In this document: one piece after another, positions 41,490-48,629 of the stretch
Layout: every line of letters starts with the position of its first letter
How positions within the stretch are numbered: the first letter of the stretch is position 1
NCBI RefSeq assembly: GCF_042657365.1
Contig: NZ_JBHSKT010000013.1
Span: 1 to 64,000 of the forward strand
Direction: 5' to 3'
Origin: Adhaeribacter_A terreus
GTDB taxonomy: Bacteria > Bacteroidota > Bacteroidia > Cytophagales > Hymenobacteraceae
Length of the DNA: 64,000 nucleotides
Program-made: the position numbers and the translations under genes
Notes under the pieces: generated by a model
Told to the model about the DNA's origin: nothing
Seen by the model: the letters and a program-made list of their open reading frames with translations, nothing else
Databases searched by the model: none

Positions 41490-42122
41490 ATGGATTTCAG
41501 GCAGACGGTTTTAGAAGAGGGTATGTATATTTTTCAGCGGCACGGCATCAAAAACCTGACCATGGAGGCCATATTAGCCCACCTCGATATTTCAAAAGGT
41601 ACGTTACAGGGCATTGCCAAATCGAAGGAAGCGTTATTGGACCAATGTGTAGATGCAGCCTTAACAAGCCGGCAGGCACATTTTGCCGGCTTAGTAGAAG
41701 TTGCCACCAATGAGGTAGAAGCCATTATGCAATTACTCCACTCCAACCTGAAAGCACTTTCCGGCCATCATCCGGCTTTCCTGCCCGATCTGAAAACGGC
41801 CTACCCCGCCTGTTGGGATAAAATGCAGGAATTTTCTAATAATTACCTGCTGGATACTTTAGAAAATCAGTTTAGTGCCGGCAAAAAGCAACAACTCTTT
41901 AACCCGGAAATCAATACCACTTTGGTTAGCCAACTGCTTATTGCGCAAACCTATGCCATATTAGAAACCAATGTACTGAACGATAAAGAAGACAATTTCA
42001 ACGCAGTTTTTAAGCTGGCTATTGAATATTACCTGCGCGGCCTGCTCACCGAAAAAGGCTTGCAGCTTCTGGATAAAATTACGGCCCATAAAGCTCCGGA
42101 TGAAGTGCTGAATTCCTTATAG
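41490..42122 (+). CDS. TetR/AcrR family transcriptional regulator
   Basis: A 210-residue regulator. The N-terminal helix-turn-helix is seen in NLTMEAILAHLDISKGTLQGIAKSKEALL; the usual Tyr-x-His/Tyr-Phe of the recognition helix end is replaced by QGIA, a mild oddity. The C-terminal helical domain binds an unknown ligand. No obvious target operon is adjacent: the next gene is a histidine kinase 142 nt downstream. Confidence 0.75.
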   Translation: MDFRQTVLEEGMYIFQRHGIKNLTMEAILAHLDISKGTLQGIAKSKEALLDQCVDAALTSRQAHFAGLVEVATNEVEAIMQLLHSNLKALSGHHPAFLPDLKTAYPACWDKMQEFSNNYLLDTLENQFSAGKKQQLFNPEINTTLVSQLLIAQTYAILETNVLNDKEDNFNAVFKLAIEYYLRGLLTEKGLQLLDKITAHKAPDEVLNSL

Positions 42123-42193
42123 AACTGCATTTTCTTTTACCGCTTCAACCCGAAACCTAGTCCACCCTAAACCTATAATTTAATAATAAGAAG

Positions 42194-42222
42194 CACTTTT
42201 CTGGCCTAAAACCCTAGCGTTT
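42194..42222 (-). repeat. CGSTA repeat copy 26
   Basis: On the minus strand: AAACGCTAGGGTTTT, gap, GAAAAGTGC. It lies in the leader region of the histidine kinase. Confidence 0.75.
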
Positions 42223-42263
42223 ACAGGTTTGCATAGTTAACTTGTTTCTTATACTTTTACCCC

Positions 42264-43775
42264 ATGAAGTTATCTACCAAGCTGTTTGCCGGCTTTTCTA
42301 TTGTATCGTTCATCTTTTTGGCGGTAACTTATATCAACTACAATCTCTCTCAGGATGTACTGGCCAGTAGCTCCTGGGTTTCGCAGTCGCAGGTTATAAC
42401 CCGGAATTCGGCTTCGCTGCAACGCAATATTTCCGATATGGAATCTGGTTTACGCGGTTACCTGCTTACCGGCCAGGAAGCGTTTCTGGAACCGTATGTA
42501 CAATCTAAAGACCAGGTACAACCCCTTTTTCAGAGCCTGGCGGAAATGACGGTAAACTCTCCGGGACAACAGAAATATCTGCAGATAATCCGCACGCTGC
42601 ACAACCAGTGGCTGAATGAATTTGCCGAAAAACTGATCTCGGAGAAACGTGAACAAATGGAAAAAGAACCGCGTTCCGGCCTGGCAGAGCTGAGAAGTGC
42701 AGATAAACTGCGAGCTAAATACGGTAAAGACCTGAACGATTCTATCCGGGAACAATTCAAAAATTTCAATGCTATTGAATATCAGATTCGCGAAGAACGT
42801 ACCGAACGCCTGAACCAGACCATTAACTATACCCGCAACGTTTCTACCGCACTCACTATTTTTTCGGTGCTTCTGGGTCTGGCCTGGGCTTATTATATCA
42901 CCAAGATCATTTCCGACCGCATTATGGTTATGGTTAGGCTGGCCGATAAAATTTCCAAAGGCGATTATAAGACCAAAATCAACGATACGGAACACGATGA
43001 ACTCAGTAAGCTTTCTGCATCGCTGAACGTAATGGCCGGCACCATCGACCGGAACATTGCTGAACTGGAACGCAAAAACAAAGAGCTTGATCAATACGCC
43101 TACGTAATTTCGCATGACCTGAAAGCGCCGTTGCGTGGCATTGAAAATGCTTCGCGGTGGATCGAAGAAGATATGGGTACTTCTTTGCCTACCAAGATCC
43201 AGGAATATTTAATGATGATGCGTGTGCGCGTACACCGCATGGAAAACCTGATCAACGGCATTCTGGATCTGGCCCGGATCGGGCGGACCAAACGCATGGA
43301 AGAACTGGTAGATGTACGCCAATTAGTGCTGGATATTTTAGACTCTATCAGCGTTCCCCAAAACTTTTCAATAGTAATTCCGGATAAAATGCCCCATATT
43401 TACACCGTCCGGATCTATTTGGAGCAGGTTTTCTCGAACCTGATCAGCAACGCCATAAAATATAACGATAAACCGGAAGGCCTGTTAACCATTTCCTGCC
43501 TGGAAACGAGCCAGTTCTACTCGTTCTCTTTTACAGACAATGGCCCAGGCATAGACCCGGCATATCACGACCGGATATTCGTGATCTTCCAGACCCTGCA
43601 GGAACGCGACGCATTAGAAAGCACCGGCGTGGGACTGGCCATTGTGAAAAAAATTATAGAACGGCAAGGCGGCACGATAACCGTTGATTCTGAGCCAGGT
43701 AAAGGCGCCACTTTTACATTTAACTGGCCCAAAACCGCGCCGCAGGAAACCAATTCTATAATTTCGAGTATTTAA
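42264..43775 (+). CDS. Sensor histidine kinase with CHASE3 and HAMP domains
   Basis: A 503-residue inner-membrane kinase. Two transmembrane helices (about 5-27 and 188-207) flank a CHASE3 sensor (MESGLRGYLLTGQEAFLEPY). HAMP follows (IMVMVRLADKISKGDYKTKI), then a short coiled coil, HisKA with the phosphorylated His in YVISHDLKAPLRGIE near 284, and HATPase_c (N box VFSNLISNAIKYND, G1 FTDNGPGI, G2 STGVGLAIVKKI). It passes phosphate to the response regulator 26 nt downstream. A TATACTTT sequence lies upstream. Confidence 0.88.
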   Translation: MKLSTKLFAGFSIVSFIFLAVTYINYNLSQDVLASSSWVSQSQVITRNSASLQRNISDMESGLRGYLLTGQEAFLEPYVQSKDQVQPLFQSLAEMTVNSPGQQKYLQIIRTLHNQWLNEFAEKLISEKREQMEKEPRSGLAELRSADKLRAKYGKDLNDSIREQFKNFNAIEYQIREERTERLNQTINYTRNVSTALTIFSVLLGLAWAYYITKIISDRIMVMVRLADKISKGDYKTKINDTEHDELSKLSASLNVMAGTIDRNIAELERKNKELDQYAYVISHDLKAPLRGIENASRWIEEDMGTSLPTKIQEYLMMMRVRVHRMENLINGILDLARIGRTKRMEELVDVRQLVLDILDSISVPQNFSIVIPDKMPHIYTVRIYLEQVFSNLISNAIKYNDKPEGLLTISCLETSQFYSFSFTDNGPGIDPAYHDRIFVIFQTLQERDALESTGVGLAIVKKIIERQGGTITVDSEPGKGATFTFNWPKTAPQETNSIISSI

Positions 43776-43801
43776 TTTAAAATTTTAACTGCCCTACCAA
43801 C

Positions 43802-44239
43802 ATGACCGAAAACCAAGTTAGTATTCTGCTTGTGGAAGATGATTATTTAGACATCATGAACGTTGAACGCGAGCTGAAGAAACTTAATATAAATCTTCCC
43901 CTGCACGTAGCCCGTAACGGCCGCGAAGCGCTAAACTTATTACGCGGCGAAGCTGGAGCTACTAAAATTCTGCCAAAACCAAGCGTGGTGCTCCTGGATA
44001 TAAACATGCCTAAAATGAACGGTATCGAGTTTTTGGAAGCAGTGCGCAAAGATCCTGAATTCCGCGATCTGAACGTTTTTATTATGACAACTTCGAACGA
44101 AGAAAGCGACCGCCTGGCTGCGCAGAATCTGAACGCTACCGGCTACATTGTTAAACCGCTTTCCTTCGATAAATTCGGCGGCGAAAATTCTACAATCGAT
44201 AGCTTCAGTTTAATGCTCGATCTGCTGAAGATCAAATAA
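43802..44239 (+). CDS. Stand-alone response regulator (receiver domain only)
   Basis: A 145-residue Rcp1-like single-domain receiver. The acidic pair is in LLVEDDYLD, the phosphorylated Asp in VVLLDINMPKMNG near residue 66, and the Thr/Lys of the switch in IMTTSNEESD and GYIVKPLSFDKF. It has no output domain, so it probably acts by protein contact rather than DNA binding. It is the cognate partner of the CHASE3 kinase upstream. Confidence 0.88.
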   Translation: MTENQVSILLVEDDYLDIMNVERELKKLNINLPLHVARNGREALNLLRGEAGATKILPKPSVVLLDINMPKMNGIEFLEAVRKDPEFRDLNVFIMTTSNEESDRLAAQNLNATGYIVKPLSFDKFGGENSTIDSFSLMLDLLKIK

Positions 44240-44286
44240 AACTTCAGGCTTGCACTCCGGCTTTTTGAAATAAAAAGCTATCTTTA

Positions 44287-44358
44287 AAACCTGTTTATCC
44301 GATCTGCCCGGGAAAATGTTCCTGATCTGCGGCTTGGATGAACAGGTTTTTATTTTTT
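44287..44358 (+). terminator. Terminator-like hairpin after the two-component pair
   Basis: aacctgtttatcc and ggatgaacaggtt pair across a loop of about 33 nt and are followed by a T-rich run. It lies about 50 nt after the response regulator stop. Confidence 0.5.
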
Positions 44359-44409
44359 AAATTTCCTTCAAAAAGGAAAATTAAAATTCGTTTTACCTAA
44401 TTCTCTTTT

Positions 44410-45600
44410 ATGAATCCATACTCGATCCTTATTTTTTTAAGCTTACTGGTTATTATTTCTTATGGGTTCGATCTGCTAGCTAAAAAAACCAAGGTTCCGA
44501 GTGTACTCATGCTGCTGGCTTGTGGTATCGGCCTGCAATATGCTGCCGAATATTTCGGGTTTAAATTTATTTTGCCTCGCGTAATACTGGAAGTTTTCGG
44601 TATAATCGGTCTGATCCTGATCGTGCTGGAAGGTTCGCTGGATCTGGAGCTTACCCGCGAAAAACTGCCTATTGTGCGGAAATCTTTTTTAGCGGCACTG
44701 CTTATTTTAGTTTTATCGGCTGTTTCCATAGCGTTTATCATTCAGTTCAACAACGATCTGCCTTTTCAGCAATGCCTCGTAAATGCCATTCCGCTAGCCG
44801 TGATCAGCAGCGCCATTGCCATTCCCAGCGTTTCTAACCTAACCAAAGACAAAAAAGAATTCATTATTTACGAATCTACCTTTTCGGATATTCTGGGCAT
44901 TATGGTCTTCAATTTTGCCATACAGGATAATTTTGCCCAAACTATTTCCATTTTCACCTTTCTCTGGGACCTCTTACTGATTCTGATCGTTTCGGTAATT
45001 GGCTGCATTTTGCTGATCTTTTTTATCAACCAGATCACGCACCACACTAAATTTTTCCTGATCCTGGCCATGCTGGTGCTCATTTATTCGGTTTCGAAGA
45101 TCTTCCATTTGTCGCCCCTTTTACTGGTGCTGGCATTTGGCCTCATTCTGAATAATACTGACGTTTTTGTAAAGCGACGTTTGCGCAATTTTATCAGTAC
45201 CGACCGGTTGGAAGAAGAAGTTAATCAGCTCAAGATCATTACCGCCGAATCGGCTTTTCTGGTACGCACGTTCTTCTTTTTACTGTTCGGTTTCTCTTTC
45301 GAATTAATTAAATTGCTGGATGTGGAAATGCTCTTTATTGGCAGCTTGATTATTACCACACTTACCCTGATCCGTTTTTTTTACCTGCGCTTCATTTCAC
45401 GGTCCAGCCTTTTTCCGGAATTATTTGTGGCGCCCAAAGGCCTCATTACCATTTTATTATTTTACAGCATTCCGCCTAAATTCCTGATCCCGAATTTTTC
45501 TGAAGGCGTCCTGTTTTTCGTAATTATTCTTACGGGCCTCATCATGCTTTTCGGGCTGCAGGTAAGTAAACAACCGCTTTCAGAAATAGAGGAATTTTAA
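44410..45600 (+). CDS. Cation/proton antiporter (CPA family)
   Basis: A 396-residue membrane protein with about 11-12 helices. It has the Na+/H+ exchanger layout: an early helix (KKTKVPSVLMLLACGIGLQYA), EGSLDLELTREKL, and mid-protein AIPLAVISSAIAIPSV and ESTFSDILGIMVFNF, where the conserved acidic residue lies. It exchanges Na+ or K+ for protons to manage pH or ion balance. It has no C-terminal TrkA domain. No neighbour suggests a special role. Confidence 0.75.
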   Translation: MNPYSILIFLSLLVIISYGFDLLAKKTKVPSVLMLLACGIGLQYAAEYFGFKFILPRVILEVFGIIGLILIVLEGSLDLELTREKLPIVRKSFLAALLILVLSAVSIAFIIQFNNDLPFQQCLVNAIPLAVISSAIAIPSVSNLTKDKKEFIIYESTFSDILGIMVFNFAIQDNFAQTISIFTFLWDLLLILIVSVIGCILLIFFINQITHHTKFFLILAMLVLIYSVSKIFHLSPLLLVLAFGLILNNTDVFVKRRLRNFISTDRLEEEVNQLKIITAESAFLVRTFFFLLFGFSFELIKLLDVEMLFIGSLIITTLTLIRFFYLRFISRSSLFPELFVAPKGLITILLFYSIPPKFLIPNFSEGVLFFVIILTGLIMLFGLQVSKQPLSEIEEF

Positions 45601-45672
45601 TTAGAATTGCTAATTGCGCGCTACCCGTAGTAGATCTGCAGATTTACAGAAGTATTTACCGGATGAAACAGC

Positions 45673-45704
45673 TGAGTTTTCAGGCTGAAAATGATACCGT
45701 TTTC
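45673..45704 (-). repeat. CGSTA repeat copy 27
   Basis: On the minus strand: AAAACGGTATCATTTT, gap, GAAAACTCAGC. It is a direct repeat of copy 28. Confidence 0.75.
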
Positions 45705-45740
45705 AGTCTGAAAATCGGACGGAGATCAGCTTAAAAGTTG

Positions 45741-45772
45741 TGAGTTTTTTAGTCTAAAACACTACCGTTTTC
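45741..45772 (-). repeat. CGSTA repeat copy 28, overlapping the rnhB stop
   Basis: On the minus strand: GAAAACGGTAGTGTTTT, gap, AAAAAACTCAC. The rnhB TGA stop supplies the first bases (TGAAAACGG). Confidence 0.8.
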
Positions 45773-46370
45773 AGAGAGTTAATTCCGGAACTTCGGCTAG
45801 TAATTTAAAAGTAAGGCGGTGGTGCGGCGTAGTGCCGAATTTAGAAATAGCTTCCCGGTGTTTAATGGTCGGGTAACCGGCATTCGTGTGCCAGCCGTAT
45901 GCCGGAAATTCCAGCGCCAGTTTATCCATTAAATCATCCCGAAAGGTTTTGGCCAGAACCGAAGCAGCAGCAATGGAGAAATATTTTCCGTCGCCTTTTA
46001 CGATGCATTCGTGCGGAACTTCCTGGTATCGTTTAAATCGGTTGCCGTCTACAATTAAGAATTCAGGTTGGGTTTGGAACTGCGCTACGGCGCGGTGCAT
46101 GGCCAGAAAAGATGCGTTCAGAATGTTTATTTCGTCAATTTCGGTGTGCGAAACTTCGGCTACAGCCCATTGCACGGCTTCTTTGCAGATTTCTTCCCGC
46201 AATAATTCCCGGTCTTTTTTGCTTAATTGTTTGGAATCGTTGAGCAGCGGATGGTGATAATCTGGCGGTAGGATTACAGCAGCGGCCATTACCGGACCGG
46301 CTAAACAACCGCGGCCAGCTTCATCAAGGCCGGCTTCCAGCAAATTTCCGCTATAATTTGGCAGCAACAT
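45771..46370 (-). CDS. rnhB: Ribonuclease HII
   Basis: A 199-residue RNase HII. The first acidic motif is LLEAGLDEAGRGCLAGPV; later acidic residues are in EFLIVDGNRF and the C-terminal FRDDLMDKLA. It nicks RNA-DNA hybrids and removes single ribonucleotides from DNA. It is divergent from the NUDIX gene, with 79 nt between the two ATGs. The TGA stop lies in CGSTA copy 28. Confidence 0.92.
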   Translation of the reverse strand: MLLPNYSGNLLEAGLDEAGRGCLAGPVMAAAVILPPDYHHPLLNDSKQLSKKDRELLREEICKEAVQWAVAEVSHTEIDEINILNASFLAMHRAVAQFQTQPEFLIVDGNRFKRYQEVPHECIVKGDGKYFSIAAASVLAKTFRDDLMDKLALEFPAYGWHTNAGYPTIKHREAISKFGTTPHHRLTFKLLAEVPELTL

Positions 46371-46449
46371 GTATTTCAGACAAAATAAACCGGTAAATAA
46401 TTCAGCCCGAAATTACGTTATTTGTAGCAAAAAAACAGCTCAGAAACTT

Positions 46450-47001
46450 ATGGATGAAACGGTTAAAAATCCTTGGCAAACGCTTACCACCAAAGAAATA
46501 TACAAAAACCCCTGGATCAGCGTGCGCGAAGACCAGGTGATAAACCCAAAAGGCGGCAACGGTATTTACGGTGTGGTTTCGTTTAAAAACAAGGCGCTCG
46601 GCATTATTCCGGTAGATGAAGAAATGAATACCTGGCTCGTGGGCCAATACCGTTACGCGCTGAACGAATACAGCTGGGAAATTCCGATGGGCGGCGGTTT
46701 ACTGGAACGCGACATTCTGGAAAGTGCCAAACGCGAACTGAAAGAAGAAACCGGTTTTACCGCCGACAAATGGACCAAAATCAGCCGTTTACATACTTCC
46801 AATTCCGTTACTGACGAAGAAGGTTTTGTTTTTTTAGCCCAGGAATTAACCGCCGGCGAAACCGAATTTGAAGAAACCGAAGACCTGCAACTTAGGAAAT
46901 TACCGCTAAAAGAAGCCGTGGAAATGGTGATGCGCGATGAAATTACCGATGCCATCAGCGCTGCCGGAATTTTGAAGGCTGCCCGTTTGTTAGGCTTGTA
47001 G
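46450..47001 (+). CDS. NUDIX hydrolase, ADP-ribose pyrophosphatase type
   Basis: About 183 residues starting MDETVKNPWQTL. The NUDIX box is intact: GGGLLERDILESAKRELKEETGF around residues 78-100 (in pieces GGGLLE and RELKEETGF). The surrounding pattern (IYKNPWISVREDQV, GQYRYALNEYSWEIPMG) fits ADP-ribose or nucleotide-sugar pyrophosphatases. An in-frame upstream ATG at 46369 would add 27 residues overlapping the divergent rnhB promoter, so the ATG at 46450 is preferred. Confidence 0.85.
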   Translation: MDETVKNPWQTLTTKEIYKNPWISVREDQVINPKGGNGIYGVVSFKNKALGIIPVDEEMNTWLVGQYRYALNEYSWEIPMGGGLLERDILESAKRELKEETGFTADKWTKISRLHTSNSVTDEEGFVFLAQELTAGETEFEETEDLQLRKLPLKEAVEMVMRDEITDAISAAGILKAARLLGL

Positions 47002-47112
47002 AAACCGCTTATCGTTTTTCGTTATTCATTGGTCAAAATTTTCAGGAAACTATAAAAAATCACATTCCTGAAATTCAACCAATTACTTTTAAAAAAGTAT
47101 ATTTAAATATAG

Positions 47113-47143
47113 AAAAACGATAGGGTTTGGAACATAAAAAGTG
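47113..47143 (+). repeat. CGSTA repeat copy 29
   Basis: AAAAACGATAGGGTTT, gap, AAAAAGTGCGGG, ending 8 nt before the acyltransferase ATG. Confidence 0.75.
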
Positions 47144-47151
47144 CGGGAGCT

Positions 47152-48039
47152 ATGAAAACATCTACCTTTCAATCCGGAAAAACCAATAACGCCGATGGAA
47201 TTGCATTAGAGAACCCCAATTTATTTGTAAATTTGGGGCTTATGCGTGGTTTAAAAAAGTTCGGCTATAATCTTTACAGGGCCTGGTGCGTATTCAGTTT
47301 CCTGTTGCCATTTATCATTTTGTTGCCGTTTTTCCGGCTTTTTATTCTTCGGAAGGAATGGTATAAATATGCCGGCCTTTTGAACCGTTTCTGGAGCTGG
47401 CTGCAGCTGCGCATGTACGGCGTGCGGGTAGAAGTGGTGCGCAAAGGCAATTACAACCCCGAAACGCAATACATTTACGCGCCCAACCATTCGTCTTATA
47501 TTGATATTCCGCTGCTGCTCAGCACCGTGCCGGGTTTCCTGAATTTTGTGGGCAAAGCCTCGCTTACGCGCGTGCCGCTCTGGGGACCAATTTTCAAAGC
47601 GCTTTACATTTCCGTGGACCGCGACAGCCGGATGAGCCGCGCTAAAACGTATCTTTATTCTAACAAAACCTTAGACGAAGGCCGCAGCCTGGTGATCTTC
47701 CCCGAAGGAAAAATTCCGGATGAGAACGTGGGCAAAGAACTGGCTGAATTCAAAGATGGTCCGTTCCGGTTGGCGATTGAACGTAAAATTCCACTGGTGC
47801 CGGTTACCATGCCATTCAACCACATTTTTCTACCCGATGCAAAAGGCCAGTTCATTGTAAACCGGCATCCGCTCAAGATCGTTTTCCACGAGCCTATAGA
47901 TACCACCAACATGACGCTGGCCGATCTTGATGCTTTGAAAGAAAAAGTTTACCACATTATAAAAACCGAATTCGTAACCGATATCCATGAAGACCGACAT
48001 AAACACCATCCGGAGTCTGGCCCACTTAGCGCGGCTTGA
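47152..48039 (+). CDS. plsC: 1-acyl-sn-glycerol-3-phosphate acyltransferase
   Basis: A 295-residue membrane-bound acyltransferase. One or two N-terminal transmembrane stretches lie near 45-65. The catalytic NHSSYID (HX4D) motif is near residue 115; VGKASL, the acceptor motif FPEGKIP near 184 and VPVTMPFN follow. It adds the second acyl chain in phospholipid synthesis. Its last 53 nt overlap the start of gatC in another frame, an unusually long overlap. Confidence 0.85.
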   Translation: MKTSTFQSGKTNNADGIALENPNLFVNLGLMRGLKKFGYNLYRAWCVFSFLLPFIILLPFFRLFILRKEWYKYAGLLNRFWSWLQLRMYGVRVEVVRKGNYNPETQYIYAPNHSSYIDIPLLLSTVPGFLNFVGKASLTRVPLWGPIFKALYISVDRDSRMSRAKTYLYSNKTLDEGRSLVIFPEGKIPDENVGKELAEFKDGPFRLAIERKIPLVPVTMPFNHIFLPDAKGQFIVNRHPLKIVFHEPIDTTNMTLADLDALKEKVYHIIKTEFVTDIHEDRHKHHPESGPLSAA

Positions 48040-48274
48040 ATTTAACGAAACCAAAGAGCAGGAAATGCTTTCGGATCTGAACAAGATCCTGAACTGGATG
48101 GAGCAACTCAACGAACTGAATACCGACAACGTGGAGCCGCTTATTCACATGAGCGAAGAAGTGAACGTAATGCGCGAAGACGTAGCTCAAAACACTGTTA
48201 CTCACGATGAAGCGCTGCGCAACGCACCTAAAAAAGACTCCGATTACTTCCGGGTGCCGAAAGTGCTGGAATAA
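47987..48274 (+). CDS. gatC: Asp/Glu-tRNA amidotransferase subunit C
   Basis: A 95-residue protein of normal length: IRSLAHLARLEFNETKEQEM, LNKILNWMEQLNELNTDNVEPL and a C-terminal REDVAQN...DYFRVPKVLE. GatC joins GatA and GatB, which convert Glu-tRNA(Gln) or Asp-tRNA(Asn) to the amidated forms. GatA and GatB are not in the window. The ATG at 47987 lies 53 nt inside plsC, so translation is probably coupled. Confidence 0.9.
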   Translation: MKTDINTIRSLAHLARLEFNETKEQEMLSDLNKILNWMEQLNELNTDNVEPLIHMSEEVNVMREDVAQNTVTHDEALRNAPKKDSDYFRVPKVLE

Positions 48275-48330
48275 TTTTATTGCCCCTTGTTCGTTAATTG
48301 TTATTCAAGGAGTTTACGTTATTAAAAGAA

Positions 48331-48515
48331 AAGTCCCCCTTTGGAGGGGGTTGGGGGAGGATTTTTAGGTTATCAGGTCATCTTGACGCAAGGAGAAATC
48401 TCATCAGGTTGGTAGTAGCATTTATTCTGGCTACCCTACCTTCCTCAAGAGATTTCTCCTTGCGTCGAAATGACAAACAGTAAAAATCATCCCCCTACCC
48501 CCTCCAAAGGGGGAC
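48331..48515. repeat. Nested palindromic C-rich element B
   Basis: Outer arms 48331-48360 (aagtccccctttggaggggg then ttgggggagg) and 48488-48515 are inverted copies of each other and of the arms at 2859-3095. The inside is different: an inverted pair 48377-48404 and 48446-48472 built of gacgcaaggagaaatctc and its complement. The gap from 48275 to 48599 holds no gene. Confidence 0.75.
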
Positions 48516-48599
48516 AAAAATTTACGTAAACTTCGAGGTTCAGAAAGCTGGTTATTAAAAGGCCGGCTTTCTGAATGAAATTTTACTTGATTCTTTGCC

Positions 48600-48629
48600 A
48601 AAAACGCTATGCTTTTACCCCTGAAAAGT
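48600..48629 (+). repeat. CGSTA repeat copy 30, containing a start codon
   Basis: AAAAACGCTATGCTTTT, gap, GAAAAGTAAAAC. The ATG inside the core (48609) is the first Met of the large TPR protein's frame. Confidence 0.75.

Noticed and set aside
42450..43115. 221-codon frame antisense to the histidine kinase
   Set aside because: Lies opposite the sensor and HAMP coding region; no domain of its own.
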